From an uncultured Porphyromonadaceae bacterium (lineage in GTDB: Bacteria; Bacteroidota; Bacteroidia; Bacteroidales; Muribaculaceae): a stretch of 35,562 bases of DNA. The stretch's first letter is position 1; each line of letters opens with the position of its first letter. A model generated the notes under the pieces. The model searched no databases. It saw nothing but the letters and a program-made list of their open reading frames with translations, and was not told the DNA's origin. This document shows, in pieces, positions 7,811-16,613 of this stretch. Location of the stretch: NCBI GenBank assembly GCA_947176935.1, contig CAMWSP010000003.1:1-35562 (forward strand), read 5' to 3'. A program made the position numbers and the translations under genes.

Positions 7811-10255
7811 TTATTTTTTGTGTTTGCGCTTCGAGGATGAATGGTAGCCATAGCCGTAGCCATAGTTGCCGTAAATGCCGTGGACCGAGTCGGTTGCGTT
7901 GAGAATGAGCGCCAGGTTGTTATAGCGGTGCGAGTCGTAGAGCTGGCGGAGCACCTTGAGGTCGCTCTTTTCGAACAGGCCGCTGCGCATAACGAAGATT
8001 GTCATGTCGATATACGGGTTGAGCAGGCGCGCATCGGCCACGATTTCGATAGGGGGACAGTCGAAAACAACGTAGTCGTAGCGTTCGCGCAGTTCGTCGA
8101 CGAGTTTTTCCAGATTGGGCGAATAGAGCAGCTCGGTGGGGTTGGGCGGAGTCAGGCCTTCGGGCAGGAGGTCGAAGTTTTCAATGCCTTCAATGTTCTT
8201 GACAATCAGGTTGTCGAGGTTGGTTTCCTTGCCAATCAGATAGTCTACGATGCCCTTGCGCGGCGAGCCAGCGTTCTGGCTCACGGTGCCTTTGCGCAGG
8301 TCGAGGTCAACGAGTATGGTCTTTTTGTTTTTGATTGCGAAAATCGACGCGGTGTTGAGGCTGACAAAGGTCTTACCGGAGCCGGCGTTGAGGCTGACAA
8401 CCATGATGGTGCGGCCTGATTCCGAGTTCTGGCGATGGTTCATCGAACCCATGAAGTCGATGTTGGTGCGAATCATTCGGAAGGCCTCGTTGGTGATGTC
8501 CTTGGCGTGGGGACGCACAAGAATTTCACGCGGACCTGTGGGCTCGGATTTCAGGCGCGAGCTGTGCGAGCGTGCATGTTGCGGAACGTCGGCCAGCGGC
8601 ACTTCGCCCAAGAAAGGTATGGCCAGGTCTTCGATGTCGCGGCGGGAGCGCACTTTGGTGTTCATGACCTCGCGCAGGTAGATGATGGCCGTTGGAATCA
8701 GCAGGCCCATTACGATTGCGAGCAGAAGAATCATTTTCTTGTTGGGCGACGTTGCGTTGGGCGCGCCGTAGGGCTCGGTTATCATGCGGGTGTTATACAT
8801 CGTGAAGGTCTGCGACAGTTCGTTTTCTTCACGGCGCTGGAGCAGGAACAGGTAGAGGCTTTCCTTTACTTTCTGCTTGCGTTCCTCGCTCATCAGGTAT
8901 TTGGCCTGACCGGGGGCGGTTGCGAGTTTGTTCTGAGTGTTGCTGTCAACGAGCGAAATGGCTTTGTAGCGCTTGTTGAGGGCCTCGAGGGCGGCGTCGA
9001 CCGACGAGAGGATGGCGTCGCGGGTACGCATGATGGCGTCGGCTTTCTGGCGCATCATGGGTGACTCCTCGGGGGTGGTTTCCAGACGGAAGTTACGTTC
9101 GGAAACGGCGCGGTTATATTCGGTTACCAGTGTCTGGATGTTGGTGCCGCCAATGTCGGCAGTTGCGGGGAGCAGGCGGGTAATGTCGCCCGCAGCGAGT
9201 TCGCTCTTGAGGTAGTGGCCTATGGCGATTTCCTGCGAGAGCTGGTTCAGCGCCTTCTGATTTTCGCTGCTTTGGTTGAGATATAGGGTTGCCATGGCAT
9301 CCATGTCGAGCATGCGGTGCGACGACTTGAACTGGGTGATGTTGCTTTCAACGTTGCCGAGCTCTTCTTCAATCATCATCAGGCGCTCGTCGATAAACTT
9401 CGAGGTTGCCATGGCGATTTTGTTGCGGTCGGCAATCCAGAGCTGATTGTAGGCTTCGACTATTTCGGTCAGAATGTTGTCGGCTTTCTTGGTGTTGCCC
9501 TCGGTAATCGAGAGGGTTATGATGTTGCCGTTATCTGCGTCGTATTCGCTTTTGACCTGCTCGCACAGGGCGCGTGCGGCGGCTTTCACCGTTTTATGGG
9601 CGTAGGTTATGCTTGTTGGAGCGGGGTTGCCCTTGGCGTCGGGCTTATCGATGAATTCGGTGGGTTTGACAATGAATGTTCCCACGGGAGTTTTTACTTC
9701 CTGGCCGAACTTGGCTTCAACGGCATCGCCGCTGACTCTTTTGCCTTTTGATTTGAAGCCGGACAGGGTTACACCGGTTTTCGCGTCGTTGATTTTGATT
9801 TTGAAACCATAGGAGAGCCTGGGGTCGGCGTTGGTCACGGAGTCGATGCGTTCAACGCTGACTGGCGAGTTCTGGTAGAGCTCAACTTTGCGCAGGCCGC
9901 GGCGGGTGGTGTAGACATTGTTGAGGTTCAGGCGACTAACGACCGTTTCCATGATCTGCGGAGAGGTCATGACGAACATTTCGTTGAGCGTTTCGCTCGG
10001 AACCGGGTTCACGCCGAGCATTGAAAGGTCGGCGCCGATGCTTTGCGAGGAGTCGTCTTTGAGCAGGATTTCGGTTGAGCGCGTATAGCGCGGAGTGGCG
10101 GCAAGCAGGTAGAATACGGCCAGCACGATGCAAACGCCAAGCGAAGCCACATACCAGAGCCATTTGGCTTGCATCTGGCGATAGAGGTCAATTAAAGAAA
10201 GGTTTGACTCTTCGGGTTCGGTGGCAGGGGTCTGACCTTTAATTGTTTCTTCCAT
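7811..10255 (-). CDS. Polysaccharide biosynthesis BY-type tyrosine autokinase (Wzc-like, Wzz plus ATPase domains)
   Basis: N-terminal Wzz-like domain with TM (WYVASLGVCIVLAVFYLL), second TM near residue 500, Walker A VVSLNAGSGKTFVSLNTA, Walker A' TILVDLDLRKG, YDYVVFDCPPI, C-terminal Tyr cluster GIYGNYGYGYGYHSSSKRKHKK. Confidence 0.93.
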   Translation of the reverse strand: MEETIKGQTPATEPEESNLSLIDLYRQMQAKWLWYVASLGVCIVLAVFYLLAATPRYTRSTEILLKDDSSQSIGADLSMLGVNPVPSETLNEMFVMTSPQIMETVVSRLNLNNVYTTRRGLRKVELYQNSPVSVERIDSVTNADPRLSYGFKIKINDAKTGVTLSGFKSKGKRVSGDAVEAKFGQEVKTPVGTFIVKPTEFIDKPDAKGNPAPTSITYAHKTVKAAARALCEQVKSEYDADNGNIITLSITEGNTKKADNILTEIVEAYNQLWIADRNKIAMATSKFIDERLMMIEEELGNVESNITQFKSSHRMLDMDAMATLYLNQSSENQKALNQLSQEIAIGHYLKSELAAGDITRLLPATADIGGTNIQTLVTEYNRAVSERNFRLETTPEESPMMRQKADAIMRTRDAILSSVDAALEALNKRYKAISLVDSNTQNKLATAPGQAKYLMSEERKQKVKESLYLFLLQRREENELSQTFTMYNTRMITEPYGAPNATSPNKKMILLLAIVMGLLIPTAIIYLREVMNTKVRSRRDIEDLAIPFLGEVPLADVPQHARSHSSRLKSEPTGPREILVRPHAKDITNEAFRMIRTNIDFMGSMNHRQNSESGRTIMVVSLNAGSGKTFVSLNTASIFAIKNKKTILVDLDLRKGTVSQNAGSPRKGIVDYLIGKETNLDNLIVKNIEGIENFDLLPEGLTPPNPTELLYSPNLEKLVDELRERYDYVVFDCPPIEIVADARLLNPYIDMTIFVMRSGLFEKSDLKVLRQLYDSHRYNNLALILNATDSVHGIYGNYGYGYGYHSSSKRKHKK

Positions 10256-10282
10256 TATTCGTTGTGTATTCTATTTAGCTTG

Positions 10283-11122
10283 TTAGCGGCTCAGGGTGAT
10301 TGCGAAGGTTGCGATTGTGATTGCCAGCGAAGCCAGCGAGGTCCAGAAGCCAACGCTCTTGAAGGTGTTTTCGTTGAGGGTGCTCTGGCCGGAGCGTACT
10401 GAGTTGGGTTCTACGTAGATTATGTCGTTCTGCTGAACGTAGTAGGCGGGAGATGAGAGGAAGTCGGTTCCGCGCATGTCGATCTGGTAGGCTTTGCGGG
10501 TGCCGTCGGGCTGTTCGCGGAGAACCCACACTTTGTCGCGGCGGCCGTAGATGCTCAGGTCGCCTGCGGCCGACAGGGCTTCGAGCACTGTCATGTCGTC
10601 TTTGCTGATGCTGTATTTGCCGGGCTTGGCAACTTCACCGATTGCCGAGAACGACAGGTTGGCGAACTGAACGGTTACGTTCACTGTGTTGTCCTTGACG
10701 AGGTGGGCGTTGAGAATGCGCTCTTCAACGGCTTCGGAAATCTGCTGGCGGGTGAGGCCGGCAACGTGGACGGAGCCGATAATCGGAATGCTGATGTTGC
10801 CCTGTTTGTTGACGGTGTAGGGGAGAACGGTAGTGTTGTTCTGAACCTGAACGCCAACGCCTTCAATCATTTGCGGGCGGCCGGCACCGGCCATCAGCGA
10901 CAGGCGAGCGGCGGTTTCGGGATCGGAGGTGCTGACATAAACCATGATTTCGTCGCCGGGCTGAATTTTAATGGGCTCGGCAACTGCCTGGGAAATAGTG
11001 GCTTCGGGGGTGAGATTTTGGAAGTACAGCACCTCTTTTTCGGCGCTGCATCCGGTCAGAGTCAGTGCGATGAGCGCTATGCCGCCAAGTGCGGTAAATG
11101 CGTGCTTAATCTTGCTGAACAT
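10283..11122 (-). CDS. Polysaccharide export outer-membrane lipoprotein (Wza-like, Poly_export/SLBB)
   Basis: Lipobox IALTLTGCSAEKEVLYFQNL, IKIQPGDEIMVYVS, SIPIIGSVHVAGLTRQQISEAVEERI, GEVAKPGKYSISKDDMTVLEALSAAGDL. Start set at MFSKIKHAF (11122). Confidence 0.92.
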   Translation of the reverse strand: MFSKIKHAFTALGGIALIALTLTGCSAEKEVLYFQNLTPEATISQAVAEPIKIQPGDEIMVYVSTSDPETAARLSLMAGAGRPQMIEGVGVQVQNNTTVLPYTVNKQGNISIPIIGSVHVAGLTRQQISEAVEERILNAHLVKDNTVNVTVQFANLSFSAIGEVAKPGKYSISKDDMTVLEALSAAGDLSIYGRRDKVWVLREQPDGTRKAYQIDMRGTDFLSSPAYYVQQNDIIYVEPNSVRSGQSTLNENTFKSVGFWTSLASLAITIATFAITLSR

Positions 11123-11202
11123 GAGAGGTTTATGTTTGAAGAGGTTCGGTTTATGTGATGATTGTGATAGTGTGCTCTGCGCACACAAGTGTTTAGAGAG
11201 CG

Positions 11203-11210
11203 CAAATTTA
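11203..11210 (-). promoter_or_regulatory. Predicted -7 element (TAAATTTG) for the wza-like/kinase operon
   Basis: Minus strand TAAATTTGCGC, with TTGT about 19 nt upstream. Confidence 0.55.
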
Positions 11211-11255
11211 AGAAATTTTTGCGTATATAACAACACTCCCGCTATAAAAAACGGG

Positions 11256-12251
11256 TTATATGTTCTTAATCATGGAGAATCGGCGTTTTCCGCGTAAAAA
11301 ATATTCCACCAGAATGTTCGGTCGCGTGGCAATGAGGTTTTGGGTGGCGTTGGCCGGTTTGGCGTCGGGTGCCATGCGCCGGTAGTCGTTGTGGGCTTTC
11401 AGAATGGCTTTGGCGTCGGCGAAATTCAGCGAGGCCACGCTCTTTGCCCAGGCTATGGTGTCGAGCAGTCGGCGCCGGTTGAGCGCGCTGCGCCGGTCGG
11501 CTTCGGGCAGGTTTTTGTGGAGCAGCAAAAGATTATTGCGGAAGTTCAGGTAGGTTTTGCGCGGGTTGCCCATGGGGAGCGAACCGCCGCCCAGATGCTC
11601 TACCTCGGCTGCCGGAACCACTGCGATTTCCATTCCGGTAAGGCGCATGCGCCAGCAGAGGTCGATTTCCTCCATGTGGGCAAAGAAGCTCTCGTCGAGC
11701 CCTCCGACGGCGCGGTAGGCCTCGGTGCGCACCATCAGCGCGGCGCCGGTGGCCCAGTCGCAGCGCATGGGAGAATCGTATTGCCCGGAGTCGGTTTCGA
11801 CTGTCGAGAAGATGCGGCCGCGGCAGAATGGATAGCCGTTGCGGTCAAGGAATCCGCCTGCGGCGCCGGCGTATTCAAATTTTTTCGGGTTGTGCCAGCT
11901 CAGGATTTTAGGCTGGCAGGCACCGACTTTAGGCTCCGATTCCATGAAGTCGAACAGGATGCGGTCCCAGCCCTTGCGCGGCGCCACATCGGAGTTGAGC
12001 AAAATGGTGTAGGGCGTGGTTATCTGCTCCAGCGCCAGATTGTAGCCACCGGCGAAACCATGGTTTTCGGAGAATTCGATGGTTGGCAGGCCGAGCCAGC
12101 GCACATAGTCGAGCGAGCCGTCGGTCGAGCCATTGTCGGCCACTATGACTTCCGACAGCTCCAGGTCGGTGGCCTCCAGAACCCGCGGCAGGTACTCTTT
12201 GAGCAGGTTCATGCCGTTCCAGTTGAGAATAACAACGCTTATTTGCTTCAT
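11256..12251 (-). CDS. Glycosyltransferase family 2
   Basis: ISVVILNWNGMNLLKEYLPRVLE, VIVADNGSTDGSLDYV, NHGFAGGYNLAL, ILLNSDVAP, ATGAALMVRTEAYRAVGGLDESFFAHMEEIDLCWRM. Confidence 0.93.
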   Translation of the reverse strand: MKQISVVILNWNGMNLLKEYLPRVLEATDLELSEVIVADNGSTDGSLDYVRWLGLPTIEFSENHGFAGGYNLALEQITTPYTILLNSDVAPRKGWDRILFDFMESEPKVGACQPKILSWHNPKKFEYAGAAGGFLDRNGYPFCRGRIFSTVETDSGQYDSPMRCDWATGAALMVRTEAYRAVGGLDESFFAHMEEIDLCWRMRLTGMEIAVVPAAEVEHLGGGSLPMGNPRKTYLNFRNNLLLLHKNLPEADRRSALNRRRLLDTIAWAKSVASLNFADAKAILKAHNDYRRMAPDAKPANATQNLIATRPNILVEYFLRGKRRFSMIKNI

Positions 12252-13525
12252 ACAACGGTAGCTAAGAATTTATCGGCATCGTCGCTGAGCGAGTCGAGCC
12301 TTACGTTGACAACTTTGTTGGCCAGGTCGGGGCGCTGTCCGGCCAGTTCTATGCGCAGGTAATTATCTGTGAATCCGCCGGCTTTGCCGTGGCTGACGTG
12401 TTCAATCAGCGCCGGACGCACCTGCCCGACAAAAGGCTCGGAAAAGGCGCGCTGCTTGGCGGTGGAAACGTTGGTCATTACCTGCATGCGGCGGTGCTTT
12501 TCCTCCTGACTGACAACGAGGTCTATGTCGGTCAGGGCGCGGGTTCCGGGGCGTTCGGAGTAGGGGAACACATGGAGCCGCGAAATCGGCAGGGATTCCA
12601 CAAAGTCGCGGCTTTGGCGGAACAGTTCGTCGCTTTCGCCGCGGGCGCCGACTATCAGGTCAACTCCGATAAAGGCATGGGGCATGGCGGCTTTGATTTT
12701 GTTTACCTTGTCGGCAAACAGGTCGGTGCGGTAGTGGCGGCGCATCAGGCGCAGAACCTCGTCGGAACCACACTGCAGCGGGATGTGGAAGTGGGGCATG
12801 AACCGGCGGCTACCGGCCACGAAGTCAATGATTTCGTCTGATAGCAAATCGGGCTCGAGCGAGCTGATACGGTAGCGCTCAATGCCTTCGACCTTGTCGA
12901 GCTCGCGGCAGAGGTCGAGGAAGTTTTTGTCGGTTCCGTTGCCGAAGTCGCCTATGTTGACTCCGGTGATAACTATTTCCTTGCCACCCTCGGCGGCCAC
13001 CTGCCGCGCCTGCTCGACCAGCTGCTCTATGGAGCCGGAGCGCGAGCGCCCGCGGGCAGCCGGAATGGTGCAGTAGGTGCACCAGTAATTGCAGCCATCC
13101 TGCACCTTGAGGAAATAGCGGGTCCGGTCGCCGCGCGAGCATGAGGGCATGAATTCGCGCAGGTTCTTAGAGGGTTCGACCGGGTCGGGTGCGGCGCCGC
13201 AAACGAAGTCGGCAATGCGCAGTTTGTCGTTGATACCTACTACCATAGCCACTCCGGGCAGAGCGGCGACCTCGACCGGGCGCAGCTGGGCGTAGCAGCC
13301 GGTGACTATTATCTGCGCCTGAGGGTAGCGGGTGTGGAGCGACCGGATGAGCCGCCGGCATTTGCGGTCGGCTTCGGCGGTTACGGAGCAGGTGTTGACT
13401 ATGCAGAAGTCGGGCGTTTCGCCGGGGTTTATACGCGCAACACCGCGGTCAGCCAAAGCTGCCGCGATGGTGCCGGTCTCGGCGAAGTTGAGCTTGCAGC
13501 CGAGTGTGGAATAGGATGCTTTCAA
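12248..13525 (-). CDS. mtaB: tRNA (N6-threonylcarbamoyladenosine(37)-C2)-methylthiotransferase MtaB
   Basis: STLGCKLNFAETG, NTCSVTAEADRKCRR, VTGCYAQ, radical-SAM CNYWCTYCTIPAARGRSRS, FPYSERPGTRA. TTG start at 13525; 4-nt overlap with the GT2 gene. Confidence 0.92.
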   Translation of the reverse strand: MKASYSTLGCKLNFAETGTIAAALADRGVARINPGETPDFCIVNTCSVTAEADRKCRRLIRSLHTRYPQAQIIVTGCYAQLRPVEVAALPGVAMVVGINDKLRIADFVCGAAPDPVEPSKNLREFMPSCSRGDRTRYFLKVQDGCNYWCTYCTIPAARGRSRSGSIEQLVEQARQVAAEGGKEIVITGVNIGDFGNGTDKNFLDLCRELDKVEGIERYRISSLEPDLLSDEIIDFVAGSRRFMPHFHIPLQCGSDEVLRLMRRHYRTDLFADKVNKIKAAMPHAFIGVDLIVGARGESDELFRQSRDFVESLPISRLHVFPYSERPGTRALTDIDLVVSQEEKHRRMQVMTNVSTAKQRAFSEPFVGQVRPALIEHVSHGKAGGFTDNYLRIELAGQRPDLANKVVNVRLDSLSDDADKFLATVV

Positions 13526-15505
13526 TTATTTGATAGCGTTTGTAACTTTCAGGTTTGTGATTTTGGAGTTGAAGTTGCCGGCTTGGTCGAGCGGGAACAC
13601 CAGGGTGCGCACCTGAGCCATTTTCTTCTTCATGTCGTAGGAGAGCCAGCGAACGTTCAGGTCGTCAACCAGTTTGCCGTTGACGTAGAACTTGGTGCCT
13701 TCGTTGTTGCCGGTGACTTTAACGTGAATCTTTTCGCCGGGGCGAACGTCGTGGCGGAAAGTGTTGAGGTGGCCTTCGCGCGAGAAGCCCATAAGGCCTT
13801 CGATGGGGTCACAGAGCCAGAAGGTTGCGTTGGGGCTTTCGAACAGTTTGGTGCCTTTGGCTTCGCTGGCGCCTTCGAGGTCGAATTCAACAGTGTAGTC
13901 ATAGCCGATTTCTTCCAGGGGGAGCTTCGATCCGGGTTTAACTACGTCAATGGCAAGCACTTCGCTTACTTCGCCGGGTTTGCCCTGGCGGGCGAGGTAG
14001 TTCACACCGGGGGCTTCAATCATTTTCGAGCTGCGTTCAATGAATTCGTCGTAGGGCACGCTGACGTTTTCGGCACTCCAGGTTTTGGCGGCCATGGTGG
14101 GGAGAGCGTGCTTTACGCGGTGAGCTATATCCTTAACGGTCAAGCCGTTGTTGGGGTGGTCGTTCCACACGGCAAACATGCCGCCGCGGATGCTCTGCTT
14201 GGCGGTGTCGGGGCTGAAAGTGATGTTGCCGATGGTGGCGGGGGTCCACTTGTCGTAGAGCAGTTTTGTGTTCAGATAGTCGTAGTAGTAGCCGGCTTTG
14301 GGCACGATGTAAACCCAGCCGTCGGGAATCGCAACCAGCTGATAGCCAAGCTCAATCATGTCGCGCGGGTTGGCGTAACCGTTGCTCCAGGCATACATCA
14401 GAACGTTGTCGGTCTGTACGGGAGTTTTGCCTTTTGCGTGTGTCAAAGAGCCCCAAATTGCGGGCATTTTTCCGAATTTTGTGGTATATTTTATGTATTT
14501 ATCGGTAAACGCGCGGAACTGTTCCATGGTCAGCGAGTCGCCCTGATATTCGTCGGTGCCGATGTGGAAAATGGGGCCGGAGAACACGGGGTCGTCGCCG
14601 CCGATGTATTCGGCAATCAGAGTGTCGAGGAATTCATAGGTCTTGGGATTGTTGATGTCGAGATGGTCGCGGCCGTTGCGTCCGGAGCTGGCGATTTCGG
14701 GGATATATTTTGTGAATGCCAGCGAGTGGGCGGGGAAGTCGAATTCGGGAATGATTTCAACGCCTTTGGAGGCGGCATATTTGATGAGGTCGCGGAATTC
14801 CTGCTTGGTGTAGGAGCCGTCGCGGGCGGTCAGGCCGGGGAACTTGTCGGACTCCATGCGGAACGCCGACTGGGTTTTGTCCCAATCATTGTCGAAGTAG
14901 TAGGGGAAGCCGTTGTCGTTAAGGTGAATGTGCAGGGTGTTCATCTTGTAGTAGCTCATGGTGTTGATCAGAGCATAGATGTAGTCCAGCGGAATGAATT
15001 TGCGGCCGGTGTCGAGCATGAATCCGCGCATGCCATATTGCGGAGCGTCGGCGATGGTGCCCACGGGGAGGGCCAGGCCGTCGGCGGAGTTCTCGGTCAT
15101 TTGCAGCAGGGTGCGGGTTGCCCAGTAGAGGCCTTCGGCGGTGGGTGCGGAGAGCAGAACGCCGGTGGGGGTTACGCTGATGGTGTATGCCTCGCTGTTG
15201 GCAGCCTTTTTGTCGGCTTTAATCTGCAGCGAAATGTCGCCTTTCTTGGCTTTTTCGGCAACTACGGGGAGCTCGGTGCCGGTAAGGGTGGTGTAGTCCT
15301 GACCCAGCTGACGGGCGATTTCCTGAACCGCAGGGTTCTTGGGGTCGGCAACGATGCGCGTTGCGCCGGCCTGGGGGGTAAACATTCCGTTGCCGCCTTT
15401 CCAAGTGGCAACTTCGGGAACGGTAAACGGTTTGGGGTTAGCGGCGAAGGTTGCCGAGGTGCCCGCCAGCAGCAGGGCCGCGAGCAAAGTAGATTTGATG
15501 TTCAT
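13526..15505 (-). CDS. Secreted GH20 beta-N-acetylhexosaminidase-like enzyme with C-terminal concanavalin/LamG-like region
   Basis: Signal peptide; RGFMLDTGRKFIPLDYIYALINTMSYYKMNTLHIHLND, VEIIPEFDFPAHSLAF, catalytic-pair motif FHIGTDEYQGD; C-terminal KLFESPNATFWLCDPIEGLMGFSREGHLNTFRHDVRPGEKIHVKVTGNNEGTKFYVNGKLVDDL. Confidence 0.9.
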   Translation of the reverse strand: MNIKSTLLAALLLAGTSATFAANPKPFTVPEVATWKGGNGMFTPQAGATRIVADPKNPAVQEIARQLGQDYTTLTGTELPVVAEKAKKGDISLQIKADKKAANSEAYTISVTPTGVLLSAPTAEGLYWATRTLLQMTENSADGLALPVGTIADAPQYGMRGFMLDTGRKFIPLDYIYALINTMSYYKMNTLHIHLNDNGFPYYFDNDWDKTQSAFRMESDKFPGLTARDGSYTKQEFRDLIKYAASKGVEIIPEFDFPAHSLAFTKYIPEIASSGRNGRDHLDINNPKTYEFLDTLIAEYIGGDDPVFSGPIFHIGTDEYQGDSLTMEQFRAFTDKYIKYTTKFGKMPAIWGSLTHAKGKTPVQTDNVLMYAWSNGYANPRDMIELGYQLVAIPDGWVYIVPKAGYYYDYLNTKLLYDKWTPATIGNITFSPDTAKQSIRGGMFAVWNDHPNNGLTVKDIAHRVKHALPTMAAKTWSAENVSVPYDEFIERSSKMIEAPGVNYLARQGKPGEVSEVLAIDVVKPGSKLPLEEIGYDYTVEFDLEGASEAKGTKLFESPNATFWLCDPIEGLMGFSREGHLNTFRHDVRPGEKIHVKVTGNNEGTKFYVNGKLVDDLNVRWLSYDMKKKMAQVRTLVFPLDQAGNFNSKITNLKVTNAIK

Positions 15506-15530
15506 GATTGAATTTATAGGTTATTTTCCG

Positions 15531-15538
15531 CAAAGGTA
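15531..15538 (-). promoter_or_regulatory. Predicted -7 element (TACCTTTG) for the GH20 gene
   Basis: Minus strand TTGG - 20 nt - TACCTTTG upstream of the ATG at 15505. Confidence 0.5.
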
Positions 15539-15577
15539 CGCAAAAAAACTCGAATCTCCCAATTCCCGCCGGAATTT

Positions 15578-15793
15578 TCAGCCATTTATAAGGTATTCAT
15601 CAACTATGGCCGGATCGCCGAGCATTGACAATAAGGAGCCCGGCCGGCGGAAATCAGCGTATGTTTGGCTTCTTATGAATCTGGTGAATGCTTCGTAGGT
15701 CGGTATATTCAGGGTTTTGGCCAAACGGCACACTATGGTTCCAGTCTGGCTGGCCGTAAGAATCCGGTGCAAAATTTTTTCTCGTTCACTCAT
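15578..15793 (-). CDS. Small helical protein, third gene of DUF3990 cassette (DUF3791-related by appearance)
   Basis: 71 aa MSEREKILHRILTASQTGTIVCRLAKTLNIPTYEAFTRFIRSQTYADFRRPGSLLSMLGDPAIVDEYLING; overlaps the DUF3990 gene by 8 nt (ATGAGTGA), which supports real translation. The pattern LAKxLNIxxYEAFxxFxxSxTY recalls small proteins found beside DUF3990 genes. Confidence 0.7.
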   Translation of the reverse strand: MSEREKILHRILTASQTGTIVCRLAKTLNIPTYEAFTRFIRSQTYADFRRPGSLLSMLGDPAIVDEYLING

Positions 15794-16298
15794 CGGGGCT
15801 TATGTTTTTGCAATCAATGAATTCCAAATATTTATCCACTATTTCCTGATTAAGAAGGCAAATCTGGTTTGTGGGCTTAAAGTACTTTAACCTTTTCAGA
15901 GCGTCTTCGGCGGAAATAAATCCTGTCATAAAGAGTCGGACCGTGTCAATGACCCGATCATCGGCCACGCCACCTTCAATATAGTCCAATCCCTGCCAGG
16001 GTTTTTCGCCGAGCCTGCTTAGGGTTACGAACTCAAGCCATTCCCGATCATATTGCTGAAAGATTCTGGAAGTGCAATTTTTCAGCAATTCGCGCTGCTT
16101 AAGATGATAGATGTTTACGCATGGTGCTTCGCGCCGGTTTGCCGAAATGTTGTTTGCCCAATCTTTAGCCTGGCTATAAATGGCGGTAACGTAGAATCCA
16201 GGACCGAAATCGAGATTCAATCTGCCGTAGTCAACCTTCGGAGAGGGAATAATATCGGTGCCACCATGGTAAACAGTCAGCACATCGTAGAGTTCCAT
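15786..16298 (-). CDS. DUF3990 domain protein (ADP-ribosyltransferase-like fold predicted)
   Basis: VYHGGTDIIPSPKVDYGRLNLDFGPGFYVTAIYSQAKDWA, REWLEFVTLSR, IEGGVADDRVIDTVRLFMTGFISAEDALKRLKYFKPTNQICLLNQEIVDKYLEFI follow the DUF3990 pattern (YHGs..., DFGkGFYlT, G.VADD, TNQ). Confidence 0.8.
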   Translation of the reverse strand: MELYDVLTVYHGGTDIIPSPKVDYGRLNLDFGPGFYVTAIYSQAKDWANNISANRREAPCVNIYHLKQRELLKNCTSRIFQQYDREWLEFVTLSRLGEKPWQGLDYIEGGVADDRVIDTVRLFMTGFISAEDALKRLKYFKPTNQICLLNQEIVDKYLEFIDCKNISPDE

Positions 16299-16314
16299 AT
16301 TTGTGGAGAGGCTT

Positions 16315-16569
16315 TTAGTGGTTGTTGAGGTATTCTCTGAGATATTCGAGGATTGTTTCCATGCTCTGAGTATGGAGGGTGTCGTAGTGTTTGAGGATGT
16401 ATCCCTCGGTCATATCCGCCGCTTCCATTTTGTCGAGCATTGTCAGGTAATCGCACTGTTCTGCTTCGGCCAATGCTTCGACGCATTGAGAAAGAAAGCC
16501 GAATTTGACTTCCTCTTCAGATAGCCTGATATATTTTTCGTTGGTGTTGGGGTCTACAATCTCTTTCAT
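16315..16569 (-). CDS. DUF3791 domain small protein, first gene of DUF3990 cassette
   Basis: 84 aa ending KFGFLSQCVEALAEAEQCDYLTMLDKMEAADMTEGYILKHYDTLHTQSMETILEYLREYLNNH; the YDxLHTQxxExI motif is typical of DUF3791. 16-nt gap to the DUF3990 gene. Confidence 0.78.
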   Translation of the reverse strand: MKEIVDPNTNEKYIRLSEEEVKFGFLSQCVEALAEAEQCDYLTMLDKMEAADMTEGYILKHYDTLHTQSMETILEYLREYLNNH

Positions 16570-16579
16570 AACTAAAACG

Positions 16580-16613
16580 AATCAGGCGCAGGCACGACGG
16601 CCTGCGCCTGATT
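16580..16613 (-). terminator. Perfect 13-bp hairpin after ppdK, probable intrinsic terminator
   Basis: AATCAGGCGCAGG (16580-16592) / CCTGCGCCTGATT (16601-16613), 8-nt loop, followed on the minus strand by CGTTTTAG. Confidence 0.75.

Noticed and set aside
13334-15511. 725-aa plus-strand ORF antisense to the GH20 gene
   Set aside because: Low-complexity V/G/F/A-rich translation with no family motifs. It results from avoidance of TTA, CTA and TCA codons in the sense strand; the sense ORF has clear GH20 motifs and a signal peptide.
15561-15576. AATTCC/GGAATT hairpin just after the DUF3990 cassette as terminator
   Set aside because: Only a 6-bp stem, and the T-tract lies about 12 nt away inside the GH20 promoter region; too weak to call.
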